Shown: piece by piece, positions 45,468-57,088 of the stretch
Layout of the letters: each line of letters starts with the position of its first letter
How positions within the stretch are numbered: the first letter of the stretch is position 1
DNA from: Phyto melanocephala
Lineage: Eukaryota > Arthropoda > Insecta > Diptera > Rhinophoridae
Length of the DNA stretch: 64,000 nt
Direction: 5' to 3'
NCBI GenBank assembly: GCA_941918925.1
Contig: OW799234.1
Coordinates: 130,552,895 to 130,616,894, forward strand
Program-made: the position numbers and the translations under genes
Notes under the pieces: model-generated
Database searches by the model: none
The model's input: the letters and a program-made list of their open reading frames with translations, nothing else
What the model was told of the DNA's origin: nothing

Positions 45468-46227
45468 CCCAGACTGGCTACAAATTTTGAAAGCATCGAA
45501 GAACCGCATACATCCTCTGACAACAAACTATAATATGATCACGACGGTCATATTATTTTTTCTAAAGCAATATTTGGTTATCGACAACAAGTAATAGTTA
45601 TTTTTGTTTAATTTCATCATATATTTTGTCACGATAATCAAGCATTTGTTTAAATTGTATCATTTAATGTTGACTTTTCGTAAAAATTTCAAAATGGTTT
45701 ATCATTTAAAAATAGTATGATTAAAAAAAAAATAATTTTACAAAAGCATTAAAAGTTACAAACAATCATTAAATAATAAGTGAGACAACAGTATGATTAT
45801 AAATTAATCAAGCTATGATTGTGTTTTAATAATAATTTGATTTCAACTGTTCTTCTTCTTTCTGAATAAATTTTTATTATTTTAAAAGTTTGAGATGTCA
45901 AAAAAATTAACAAAAATCTAGAAAAATTAAATAAAATTTAAAAATAAACGAAAAAATTTAAAAAACTATTGGTATAAAAATTGCAATTAAATTGGTGAGT
46001 ACAAGCAATATGTGTATGTTAAAGCAAAAGACAATAATTTGCCGTTAAAAAGCAAAGATTGTCGATTTCAATTGTAGTCATATATATGATTATTTAATGA
46101 TACTTAAATTAAACATAATAATGATAACTGGTAACCATTATTATTTTAAACCATAATCATACAATTCAATCATAGTATGTTGCTCTTCGATTATGGTTAC
46201 CACAACCATATCTTTCCCTGCGTGTAC

Positions 46228-47690
46228 ACAAAAATTAAGATAAAACTAAATTTTTAAATAAATCAAGACATCGTGAAGTATTCTTAACTTTAAATAATCT
46301 CCCTTGCTTTTTATATTTATTTAGCCATAGCCCATCTCCTAAAGGGTTAAAGGTACATAATTATAATAAATAAATAAAATATGACAATCGTCATATATGT
46401 ACATAAGTTCACCACCTCCACAGCAATTTTAATTGAGAAAGGTAAAATCTACCACAAATAACAAATGTATAATAACAAATCAGTTAAAAAACAAATTATC
46501 AAATGTGTGTTACACTCATACATACACACAAAAACAACTCATTTATACTTAATCTAAGACAACAGTCAGACTAAAAATAATACTTTATAAACTCAAACAC
46601 CTTAAATGCTTATTTTTATTGGTTTATTTCTTTATTTTTTTAATTTTTTCTTTCAAAAATTCTAGCTAAAATAGAAATATAAAACTTTTTGTGCGCCATT
46701 TATGTCGGTACCTAGTTTCTGTTTGTAAACGGATTTGTTAGTAACGGTATTAAAAGCTATTACCCCATCTAACTAACCAACCAACCATGCATTCAACTAT
46801 TTAGCCAACTTTACCAGTAGCAGCTGCAACAACAGCAACGATTTACCTTTAAAAGCACACCGCCATACGCACAAAGTAAAACAAAAACCAAAATAATAGC
46901 AGAGGTGTTTCATTAATTCAGGCACTTGCAAGTTTTTTTTTTTTTTTTTAATTAAAACTTGAAATTTAGAAATTTTGGTTTATTATTGTGAAATTTTACA
47001 AAATTTGTTTGATGTGTGCTTGGTTAAATGGGCTATAGAACACATTTATTGATGCACAAGCATTGAGCTTTTGTCTGTGTGTGTTTTGGAACTCTCTGAT
47101 TTGATTTTAAACTGCGTTAATGCATTTTAGCAGTGTCTTTTTATTTATTCTCTTTTCTGCTTCTCTAACAGTTTTCTTACAAAATTCGAATAGAGTTTTT
47201 GAAAAGCGTAGATATAAGCAAATTGCTTATGTGTGTGCGTGTGTGCTGCTGATTCATTTATTTTGTAGTAATTCTCTAACTGCTGAAAGCATAATGAGAT
47301 AAAAATAAATGTGTATGTGAATAAAAAATAAACAGTTAAAATAAACCAGTTAAGACTTTAACACCATAAGAAGTTCATTCTGTGTTCATGCTTATTAAAA
47401 TTAGAATTTCCATCACATTAAAAGACAGAGAGATAAACAGACATTCATAAAAAATATATTTTTCTTTATAAGGAAATCTGAATTATTTATGTATGAATAA
47501 TGTTAAGCTTAAGAGGAATAGTCTGTCTGTATGACTAAAGAATTTTTCTAAAATTTAAGTTTAATAAACGTTAATGAATTTCGTTGTGTAAAATAAATCC
47601 AGGTCTGGCAAACCTTGAAATAAAGTTCTATCCGCTTGTTACAGGGTAAAAATTTAAGTTCTAAAGAGTTTTTCAATTACAGCGAATCAA
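46228..47690. other. Gene-free stretch
   Basis: AT-rich; the frame at 47120-47302 is hydrophobic but has no family resemblance. Nothing called. Confidence 0.5.
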
Positions 47691-47699
47691 TGTTACATT

Positions 47700-48440
47700 A
47701 AACTGGCTGACGATCTTAAGACCACCATATTTGGGTTCACAGTTGAATTTCGCCTAAAACATGGGATATCGCGTGAGGCTTGTCCCTCCGTCACCTACAG
47801 AATAACGATTCCATAATCTAAAATCAACCCGTTGCAAGTAGAAGCGAGCACAACCTTCTAATATCACTGTATACTCGCTTTATCGTGACGAAAGCTTCCC
47901 CTGAGATAATAACTTATCGTCACCGCTAAGGCCGGGCAATCACAGAATATGTTTCACCATTTCAACAACAATGTTGTAACAACAAATGTCATTGAAAATG
48001 AAATTTAATTTCCTGGCGTATACTTTTAAAATACAGTGTCCGGTTATAGGATCAACTAGATTACGGAATTGAAGGAGTTGCATAAGAGCCTTTGTTTGAC
48101 AATCATCAATCAAAGGTCAAGTATGTCTTGCTATTTCACTAGTACCAGTCTCTGGTAAAAAAGTATTCAATATTTCCGGAGTTGAAAAGAGTTCCATTTT
48201 GCATTAATTTTTTTACAATACAGTTGCCTGGTTGACTACTTAACCATCTGAAGTGTGGAATTTCATAGATGTCCGACATAATCAAAAAATATGTTGTGAA
48301 AACACCCGTAGCAGCCCGACTATCGTTAAAGATGCAAATACATTAATGCAAATATATTCTATAGTATGTCAGACATTTTAATGCTCTTTTGACTGCCGAT
48401 ATTTCAGCCTGCAGGCAAGCTGTGGATAAGCAAGTAAGTA
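47700..48440 (-). pseudogene. Decayed RNase H domain of a LINE
   Basis: On the minus strand near 48.4 kb: ACLQAEISAVKRALKCL (the QAE..A motif with catalytic Glu), then CIFNDSRAATGVFTT (the .DSQAA.. motif with catalytic Asp), and FRWLSSQPGNCIVKKL in place of WVPGH.GI.GNE.AD. Order and spacing fit RNase H of I/R1/Loa-type non-LTR elements. Stops and lost His/Asp show decay. The zinc-knuckle part toward 47.7 kb is not readable. Confidence 0.6.
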
Positions 48441-48534
48441 AGTAAGTACGCTCCAGCAATGCTTTGGGGATAGTTAATTTAAAAATTAGTTAACCGTTCA
48501 ATGAACTTATAGAGCACTTTACAAATTTTTTTGT

Positions 48535-49592
48535 TGGCTTCTATTCTATAGTTTTCATTTGCAACCACATAAAGTATATAAATTCTAAGTCTTTTAAGAT
48601 CGAAAAGTTGAGTGTAAGCGTTGAAATCAACTTTTTCAAACCACCACATATTCCACGTACTAGTATGAGGTATTAATTTATCAAAAATATTTCCTAGAGT
48701 TTTGGTATTGAAAATCAAGAACATCGGCTCATTACTGGCTTAGATATAAGCAAAAAACCAAGTATGCCCCTGTTGTACTAAACAATTTCAATTTTTAAAC
48801 CTCCTAAAAAACTTCTTGAGCCGTTTGTTGGATGTCTCTATAAGATATACATAAAAAAACATTATAGGAAAATATTGGTTTAAACGGTCCACCACCAGGA
48901 AGGATATTGCCAAAAATACTCAGTTTTTATTAAGATTGTAACAACAAAACATATAGATGTTGTACAGTATGTTCAAATCTGTGGGTATTTGTCGTAGTTA
49001 TTATATACTTATGCTTATTCTTGTATACTATTGCATGTAATGCAGACTTCGTCAGCCGTATTGGTGAATTTACGATATTTGCATTTATTGACTGTACGTT
49101 GCACGAACGTGATCAAACACAACATAAATGTATGTATATGATGACATGCAATAAGTCAACAACAATATAGATTGATCAAGTGTAAAAAAGAGACAGACTT
49201 ACAACTTATATAACGTCGATCACAAGTAGAAAGGCCCTAACTCAGACAATTGTAACTTTGCAGATGGTAAAAACGTAGGACGAACTGAAGATACTTGCCA
49301 TCATTGTCGTACAGGGCTCTTGATAGAAATGCACTGACGTGTATAAGCTTGTTTCTTTACATCACTAACCTGTCCCAGCAGCTTAAATTTTAAAGCAGTT
49401 TCACAATTGCTGAAGGATAAAATTTTTGAAATTATCATGTACATACAACCACATGTACTGGAAAATCAATTTCGTAAAAAATACGAGTTAGGGACTTTAT
49501 ACTTTTTACCATCGATATGATTATAGTGTCATATTAACACTTTCCTGAAGTGTATAAAAGATTTGTTACAGCCGAATATAGTACTCTGTTTA
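48535..49592 (+). repeat. DINE-1-like repeat, second subfamily
   Basis: Contains a worn core (CAACCACATAAAGTATATAA), AAGCGTTGAAATCAACTTTT, ATTGAAAATCAAGAACATCG and TTAGATATAAGCAAAAAACC in family order. It ends TGTATAAAAGATTTGTTACA then GCCGAATATAGTACTCTGTT, a diverged 3' terminus. The interior matches the copy at 58553 better than the 25-kb or 37-kb copies. Confidence 0.65.
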
Positions 49593-50189
49593 TGAAAACA
49601 CCGGTACTACACTACAACAAAAAATACGGCCGCCAATGACTTTCAACATAAAAACCCCTTAGATTAATCAAAATTAAGCTTCAGAAAATATGACCTACAT
49701 TTATAATTATGTTCATAATGAAACGGAAGTTAAATTAACCAAATTGTCAGAAAGTTGAAATAATCAAAACGAATTAATCAAAGTTCAATTAAATATTATA
49801 CGAAATTTTATTAAAGAGGTTTGAGAGGTTCAATAAATAATAATAATAGTAAATGATAAATTAATACATTTTACTGGTCACGTCTATTTTGTCAAATATT
49901 TTGTTAATGTGAATAAAAACGTTAAAATTAATAAGATATAGTAAAACTGCAATTAAAATATGTTTTGTCATAACAAAACCAAATAAGAGTGATACAAATA
50001 AATCGTCTTAACGCTTTACTAACAAGTAACATGTTTTGTTTACCTAAAAATTACCTTTTAGGAGCATGGTAAGCATACATGTTACAAACATGTCTATACG
50101 TAAATGAGAAGGTATTTTTTATGCAAAAAATAAAAAAGAAATATTCGTGGTTTTTTGTTTAAAATCCACCGTATAGAAGCCAATGAATG

Positions 50190-51090
50190 TTCATGATATA
50201 TTGATGCTACATTCAAATACCTAAAGCATGTGGAGATTTTTAAAACTTGATTTCAACATACACACAAACAGACGGATGTTAATTTATATTAAAGAAATAA
50301 TTTACAAAAATAAATTTGCTTACCACGCTCATGATAAAGAAAGAGTGAAAGAAGTTTTAAGCAAATGTGTTTTATGTGATTTTCTATCGTAAAGACATGC
50401 ATAAACAAGAGCGGCAAGCAATGTGTCATCAACATTAACGTTATTTAGTTATATAAAACCAACCAAATGAAAAAATAAAGATCAAATTATTGCCTCCCTG
50501 TATAAAAATGCAACTTTTGCATTGCACATGAGGGCGCCCTATAAATGTAAACGTTGGAGTTCACCAAGGATGTCCGCTATCGCCTTTGCTGTTCCAATAT
50601 GACCATTGATAACATCATGGCGAAAATAGCATCAATGGCAAGAGGGATATTTTTGGGTTTTAACAATCGTCTCAAAGACGACATATGCTTGCTGTTGCGC
50701 ATCTCACGTCGCACCCACTTTATTATCTTTAACAGCTTTATAAAGTCAGTTGCTTTATAAGGATGCGAATCATGGGATGCACCCTACACCTTGGAATATT
50801 TCAGTTTTTTATCAACCGAAACGTTTGGCGAATCCCAAAAATGTTTGATCTAACTACCATCCATCAGCAATGCTCACTTCTAAGCACAAACCGGGCAGAT
50901 TCCAATTGAAATCTAGATACGACCACAAACCGAAAAATGCAATTGACTTGAATCCTCAAGGCAGCCGAAGGAAGGGACGCTCAAAGTTCACTAACCTGTC
51001 CTAATAGCAAATTTCATAATTGCTTATAAAATTTGTAAAATTATCGAGAACACATAGCTGCAAATGTGTGAATTGATGATGAAAATTTTA
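50190..51090 (+). repeat. Fragmentary DINE-1-like copy split by LINE sequence
   Basis: TTGATTTCAACATACACACA and AACAGACGGATG near 50250 are the post-GTCY part. ATTGCCTCCCTGTATAAAAA near 50490 and TCACTAACCTGTCCTAATAG near 50985 match interior pieces of the copy at 48535 (TCACTAACCTGTCCCAGCAG at 49363). Between the last two lies a LINE RT remnant. Borders approximate. Confidence 0.5.
50540..50985 (+). pseudogene. LINE reverse transcriptase remnant
   Basis: GVHQGCPLSPLLFQYDH at 50556 is the G.RQGCPLSPLLF motif of non-LTR reverse transcriptases. FNNRLKDDICLLLRISR then corresponds to the ...DFADDICLLSH region with the catalytic ADD block. GCESWDA near 50761 fits LLYGCE(T/S)W. IDLNPQGSRRKGRSKFTN, at the end, is like the NPQG.R..GRP..TW C-terminal phrase of insect LINEs. 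The parts are compressed by deletions and frameshifts, so it is dead. A different lineage from the LINE at 22.8 kb. Confidence 0.7.
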
Positions 51091-51525
51091 TTAAAAAGAA
51101 TAAGGTCAGGCAAGCATAGCCGCGCCAGCGATTACTAATGACATATTTTCTACTTTGTCATTAAATAAACATCCGATGATTTTGATTTGTTTTTTTTTTA
51201 TATTAAAATTCAACGTCTTATTTAAAGACCATATACAAGTTGCCACCACTGACATCAGTGGTTAAGGCAATCAGCTGTTTTTTATTCGAAAAAAAATCTT
51301 AAAAGAAGTAGTAAATGTTTATTAAGTAACTTGAGTCATCGGCTATTTGTCCCCTTTATTTTAAACATTTTAATAGCAAATAATTATTTCTATTTAACTT
51401 ATTTAAACTTATAACTTGCAATTTTAATACCACACCCTATAGGCTACATAACAATACATGTTTGATGTCAGCTGATTAGCTGTCAAATTGTATACAATAC
51501 TTGAAATTTATTTGTGTACCTTGCC
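51091..51525. other. Gene-free stretch
   Basis: Nothing recognised apart from GACATCAGTGG and CAATCAGCTG words shared loosely with nearby repeats. Confidence 0.4.
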
Positions 51526-51533
51526 ATATGAAT

Positions 51534-52284
51534 CAGTGTTGAAAAATTCAGTACTTTGGTACTTTTTTCAGTACTTTTTCATTTTAAAAATACTGCAGTA
51601 CCCCCGCGTTGTTTTTAGTTCTTTTTTTATCATTTGCGCTTTTTAACATTTAATATGTTAGCAACATTCTCAACTCAATGCAAAATGCAAAGAAAGAAAT
51701 CGTTTACACGTAGAAACTGTTTCAAGTTTGATAAAAACTAGAGATCTATTAAAATCAAATGATTATTGCTGTTATAGTTATAATATTTCTAATGATCTCT
51801 TTAAGTAACTTTGCATTATTTATAACGCTGAATTAAAAGCTTTATTTTTAAACACTAATGTTTCTAACTTTATTTTAGATCTCAGTTCTAAGAATTTAAT
51901 TTAAAAGTCTGAATAATGAAACTTTGCAAAAGTTAAAATATTAATAGCCTACCAGTGTAAATTTATGTGTACAAAAATCAAATTTTTTATTTATTTACTT
52001 ATACATATAAAATATGAACTATTTTTAATCATTTTCTTTAGAAAATACTGAAAACACGTACCTTCCGCTTATGCAAAATATTATTTACATGTGTACCTTA
52101 TATATAAATAATTTATGTTTTAAAATACATAAATAAATGAATTCTAATAAAATTTTTTTTGTTCCTTTTATTCTTATAAATGATTGTTTTATTTTTTTTT
52201 TTAACAAAAAGTAACATTTTGCGGGAAAAATTCTCTTTTAGTTGAAATTCAGTACCATTTCAAAATTTCAATTTTGCAACACTG
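51534..52284. mobile_element. hAT MITE, 751 bp, with 8-bp target duplication
   Basis: Ends read inward CAGTGTTGAAAAATTCAGTA and CAGTGTTGCAAAATTGAAAT. They are flanked by identical ATATGAAT at 51526-51533 and 52285-52292. CAG-starting repeats and an 8-bp duplication place it in hAT. Subterminal GTACTTT/CAGTAC words repeat on both sides. There is no transposase frame. Its ends differ from the hAT at 3012, so it belongs to another family. Confidence 0.88.
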
Positions 52285-52831
52285 ATATGAATGCACATTG
52301 CTTCAATTTTTTTTAAACAGAAGTCTATAAGGCGTTCACGGGTTTAGCCGTGTTATGTATGTATCTTAACCTTTAGAATTTAAATTCTACTAATTAATTA
52401 TGAGGAGTTGCTTTTATGTTTTTCATTATTTGTGAACATTTAAATTTATGACACCTCCTAAGTTTACCAAATTTTAGTGTCAAATAGATAATACAAACAG
52501 TTTTTATTTTAAATTTATTTTGTATACATACTCATATTTATAACACATTTATATTACTGACGTACATACCTGTAATGAAAGAAGAAAAAACAAATAATTA
52601 ATTAAATTTCAAGAAATTTTTCTTTTCTTGCAAAAGTTTTTATGTTTATAACTTTATTCAGCTTAATTAAGTGTCATTTACCCAGCAAAAAAATACTATG
52701 ACAGGGGGTCAACTGGTGATTAAAAATTAGGTGGAAATGTTAATGATTTTAACATTAATGTACCACTAAAGATCATGTGTTTATACGAATATATTAATGA
52801 ATTGCACTCTTTTCTAATAAGTGCTAAGAGC

Positions 52832-52968
52832 TCATGGTGTAATCACATCAGGTGATAGCGCAAAAAGAGAATATTTTTTGTCTCTCTTTTCTTATATATA
52901 TAGAGTTTGACAAACATTGGGACACAAAAAAACAATCAGCTGGGCTGGCACCGCTAATATAATTAGAA
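52832..52968. repeat. Interspersed repeat, shared with 62699-62872
   Basis: CATGGTGTAAT.ACAT..GGT, TAGCG.AAA, TTTTTGTCT, ATATAT.GAGTTTGACAAACA, CACAAAAAAA.AACAATCAG and GTGGGCTG.CACCGC-like words occur in the same order in both copies. Possibly a small MITE. Ends and duplication not defined. Confidence 0.65.
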
Positions 52969-52969
52969 T

Positions 52970-53705
52970 TCATTATTAAGCACACCTAATATGACTAAAT
53001 ATTTGGCATTTAAGGAGTTATTTACAATGAATACTTTTGCAAAATGTAATTCATTTTGTACCACTTCAAGGTTTTCTTTTTTTTTTGCTGGGTTAAGTAA
53101 TTATAATTAAATCAAAGTACATATAATGTAAGTTGTCTCCATACAGCGAAAACAAAAACGCAGCACATTTTTTTTTATTTATTTTTTGTTTTTCAAAGTA
53201 TGAAGTTTTATTTTTATTTTATTTTTGCAAAACATTTCAAAAAGTTTTTGCATGTTATTCATTCATTGTCTCATTTCATTCATTTCTTATTTTTTTTTAT
53301 AGTAATAAAAGTTCTACTTTTTAATTTAATTTCAAAGTAAAAAGTTCACACTTTATTTTTGTGATTGATGTAATGTAGTGAGTTGAACGAATGTGTGTCG
53401 ATACGTTTTGTGTACCCAACAAAAAAAAACAAAAACGAGGTTAGGTGTGAAACTGGAAATCTATAAATAAAAATGTTTTACTTGCATTAAACGATGATAG
53501 TCAAAAAACTTATAAAAATCAATTAACAAAAATGAAAAACAAATAAAGGTTAATTTTCTTTTGCTTTTTTAGATTGGAGGAAAAACTTTTAATGAGGTTT
53601 TAAAACAAATAGTTGACCAAAAACGTCAAACTACAATTGAAAATAAAAATTATTTATATGTATGCAATATTTATATAAAAACTAAACAATGCCCATATTC
53701 ATAAA
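52970..53705. other. Gene-free stretch
   Basis: Poly-T and poly-A tracts; nothing recognised. Confidence 0.5.
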
Positions 53706-53710
53706 TAAGT

Positions 53711-53949
53711 TTTTGAATAAATAATCTACATTTATGTATAAAAATTAAAACGATCCATGTATATATACTGGGTGGCTCAAAATCACCGAAGGAATTTGAA
53801 ATGCTTATAACTTTTTCATTTTATTTTTTTTTTGAATAATTAATCTACATTTATGTATAAAAATTAAAACGATCCATGTATATATACTGGGTGGCTCAAA
53901 ATCACCGAAGGAATTTGAAATGCTTATAAATTTTTTTTTATAATTTATT
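53711..53949 (+). repeat. 119-bp tandem duplication spanning a mariner 5' end and its flank
   Basis: ATCTACATTTATGTATAAAA through CTGGGTGGCTCAAAATCACC to AAATGCTTATAA occurs from 53724 and again from 53843, almost without change. Each copy holds about 45 bp of flank plus the mariner inverted repeat (starting 53768 and 53887). The duplication thus happened after insertion. Confidence 0.9.
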
Positions 53950-55136
53950 TTTCTTTTATTTTTATTTTGTAAAGAAGGCTTGGGGAATTTAAAATGGAGC
54001 AGTACTCAATTGAACAACCTGCCCAAATTGTTGAGCTTTATTTTTCAAATCAACGATCCATTGTTTTGACTCAGCGTGCATATCGTCGTTATTTTAATGT
54101 GCAGGTTGGACCCTCAGAGTCAACAATAAACCGTCTGGTTACAAATTTTCGACAACAAGGGGCAGTAGAGAACCTTCTTGACTTCCTGGCAGACGACGAA
54201 CGGTGCACATTGAAGACAATATTGAACTAGTACAGAGGAGTATTCGGGAAGATGAAGAAACATCAACCAGGAGACGTTAAGCACAATTCGGCATATCACT
54301 AACGTTGCTGCAAAGAATTTTTGCTCACAATAGGAATGTTTCCATACAAGATTCAGCTTGTCCAAGAATTGAAACCGACAGATTACCCGCAACGACTTGA
54401 TTATGCAGTTTTTTTTTCAGGTAAAAAGCAGAAGAAAATCATAATTTAATTATGAGCGACAAAGACCATTTCCAATTAAGTAGGTTCGTTAATAAGCAAA
54501 ACTGCAGGATATGGGCTGCGGAAAATCGGAGAGCAGTTCAACAGCGAGAATTACACAAATCTAAGTGTACGGTTTGGTGCGGTGTTTTAATGGAACGGAT
54601 AATAGGTCCTTATTTTTTTGAAAATGAACACAGGGTCGCCGTTTCCGTCAATGGTGTCAGATATCGGACAAAGTTGGAAAATTTTTTAAAGCTAGCCGTG
54701 GAAAACCATCCGCAAGTATGGTTACAACAAGATGGAGCTACAGCGCACACTGCAAGGAACATAAGCGCTCTTTTACGAGACATTCTTGGTGAACGAATTA
54801 CAAGTGATTTTAATTGGCCTCCGCATTAACCGGATTTAACCGCTCCAGACTGTTTTCTTTGGGGTTATTTGAAAGGAAAAGTCTACACTAATAAGCCTAG
54901 AACCATCCAGAAATTAAAAAGCAATATACGCGACGAAATAAACAAAATAACACCTGAAGTTTTGCGAAAGGTTATGGAAAATGTGTTGGAAAGAGCACGA
55001 ATTTGCGAAGCAAGTAAAAGGCTACCACTTGCGAGATATTATTTTTCATAACTAAACTAAAAATACTCCCCACTTATATACTTAAATAAAAAGATATAAC
55101 GAATTCAAACCAATTTTTTAATTTTGGGCCACCCAG
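53887..55136 (+). mobile_element. Mariner-type element, 1250 bp, recently inactivated
   Basis: Ends CTGGGTGGCTCAAAATCACC and, inward from the right, CTGGGTGGCCCAAAATTAAA, with TA on both outer sides (53885-53886 and 55137-55138). It holds a whole transposase gene with a few stops and frameshifts. Length is normal for the class. Its end sequence is related to the 31.8-kb element (CTGGGTGATCCAAAA) but the protein is better preserved. Confidence 0.9.
53994..55051 (+). pseudogene. Mariner-type transposase pseudogene
   Basis: Start ATG at 53994 (MEQYSIEQPAQIVELYFSNQ), first helix-turn-helix about residues 10-55. A frameshift before 54230, a TAA near 54279, then PYKIQLVQELKPTDYPQRL in another frame, then the block open 54452-54829 with SDKDHFQLSRFVNKQNCRIW (first Asp), IIGPYFFENE, VNGVRYRTKL and QQDGATAHTARN (second Asp). 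A TAA stands where Ser is expected in NWPPHSPDL. DLTAPDCFLWGYLKGKVYTN gives the third Asp, 38 residues after the second, counting the stop. The C-terminus is open to 55051. Few lesions, so a young pseudogene. Confidence 0.88.
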
Positions 55137-55139
55137 TAC

Positions 55140-55593
55140 AATCAGTTCACGTGAAAACGGCTAAAGCAATGTCGCTAATTTTTTTTTATTCGATTTAAAA
55201 TTTTCAGGAGATGGTTTCGGAAAGTTTTTATTGCCTACTACTCCTTTATTATTTCTTCTAAATATTATATTATTACTGCCTCTTTTTCTCTTGTAATTTT
55301 TCTTTATAAGAGAAAAGAGTTATATAAAATACAACAAAGTATGTAATCCTACTAATATAATAATGTAAATGTTTGGATTTTTGTTACTCAATCGCGTAAA
55401 AAAAAAAGTGATACACAGACAACTAAGTTAAGGCTACTTTTCATCACGATAAATAAGCAGGGGAAGTCGTGAACAAACTCTAGTGATTTACTAGAAAAAA
55501 ATTTTTTTAATAAAAACGTGTCATAAACCTTTGATAAATTTAATAATTGTTTACAAATACAAGTTGAATTTAAAACACAAATTGTTTAAGAAA
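55140..55593. other. Gene-free stretch
   Basis: Nothing recognised. Confidence 0.5.
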
Positions 55594-56184
55594 AACAAGT
55601 ATGAGCGCTATATTCGTCTGTGACGAATTTTATATACCCTTTACAATGTTGGTACCATAATTTGCATATAATGTACATAAGAGTGTATTAGCGGCCGGTA
55701 GCTCTTGTCTCTATCTATAAGGATTTAGAAAATATATACTTTATGAAATCTCAAATGAATATTATAAAAATTTGGTGGCCTGTATCTGGTATTTTTATAT
55801 AGGTAACAAACGATGCAAGAAATTCTATAGGAGCTGCAAAATTTGTCTGTGATGGAATAACAAAATAGAGCAACTTGTGTTCTTTTGCTCATATCTCAGG
55901 TCGCAAAATGTTCCCAAAACTGATTTTCAATAGAAAAATTCTCGAAAGCATATCTGATAAATCCATACTATATAAGAGTCTGAAATTATGTGTTTGGGCT
56001 TAAAAAGGTTGATTTCAACGCTCATACGGACGGACAGACGGACATAGCTAAATCAATTCCTTTATCTATTAAGATTCAGAATACATATATATATATATAC
56101 TTTATAAGGTTTCAAGTTGATAAAACGGAATGATAAACTTACATATGTATACCCTTTTACACTCTCGTGTGAAGGGTTAAAAAA
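55594..56184 (-). repeat. DINE-1-like repeat, short copy
   Basis: Left edge AACAAGTATGAGCGCTATAT then TCGTCTGTGACGAATTTTAT, a 3' end in which the hairpin is kept by changes on both sides (ATTCGTC/GACGAAT). Interior GCTCATATCTCAGGTCGCAA, ACGGACGGACAGACGGACAT (GTCY block) and ATACTTTATAAGG; right edge TCTCGTGTGAAGGGTT. Near complete at about 590 bp. Confidence 0.8.
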
Positions 56185-57080
56185 GGCACGTTTCTCTATT
56201 TCTAGATAAATTGTTTATAGATTTATGGTTAATCGTGAGTTAAACGTAAATCCATCATTTCTAGCTGTCATCACACATTTTGTTACGTTTGTTTTTAACA
56301 TATTTATTTTTTCACTTTGTTTTATATCTTTAATTTTAAACAATTCAATTCAGTGATTCGATACGAATTGTTTGTGCAAAAAGTTTTGTTGATACTAGTA
56401 CTGCTGCACGTACGAATTTGTTCGAAAAGTTTCAGAAAATCAAAAAAAAAATCAACTGCAAATTCAGCTACATACATACATACATATATTTTATTTATAC
56501 AAGGGAGTTGTTGTTGTTATTATTTCTTTTGGCACATTAACAGTTTTAAATTTCAAATTTGTTTTTTTTTTAAACAACAGAAACAGATTGTTTTGCTTTT
56601 GTGGTGGCGGGTATTGCTTAATTGAAAAGAAAAACAAAATACAAAACCACAAAAACAAATTTCCTGGTCAGAAACTATCAAAACAAACAACAATAATAGA
56701 AAAATTAAGACTCAAGCTTAAAAGCTGAAAAAAAAAAAATTTTAAATCAGTATAAACAAATTGATAACCGAATTAAACAACTATTTGAGGAACTTAACTA
56801 AAATAAATTTGCACAGAAAGATCGCGAAATATTAATAAAGTACCGGTATGTGAAAACAATCCATTTAAATTAGGTACTTCTACCGAACATCTTTACATTA
56901 ACCGGGGAAAAATTTGCAAGTAGTGCAAAGCGAATTACAATTTAAAGACTTCTTAATCAATTGTGTAAAAGCAATAATTATAAATGACTCCCTAAATGCG
57001 AAGCAATTTGTCATAAATGATGTGCTTAAAAATGAATGCAACATCTTGCAGAAATTCTTAAAAAATTCATGTAAACAAAC
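56185..57080. other. Gene-free stretch
   Basis: Poly-A/T and short frames; no motif. The frames at 56317-56625 and 56914-57144 are not supported by any family resemblance. Confidence 0.45.
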
Positions 57081-57088
57081 AATATTTA

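Larger units (their letters stand above)
44211..46227. mobile_element. Candidate unclassified transposon, about 2 kb
   Basis: Left sequence ACACGCAAAGAAAAACCATG and the reverse complement of the right edge ACACGCAGGGAAAGATATGG are similar, and both continue into (C)GAT / ATAATCG words. If these are inverted repeats, the element encloses the open frame at 45264-45467. Right-end sequence recurs at 14761-14845, showing it is repetitive. I see no unambiguous duplication and no known transposase, so both borders and nature are uncertain. Confidence 0.35.
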
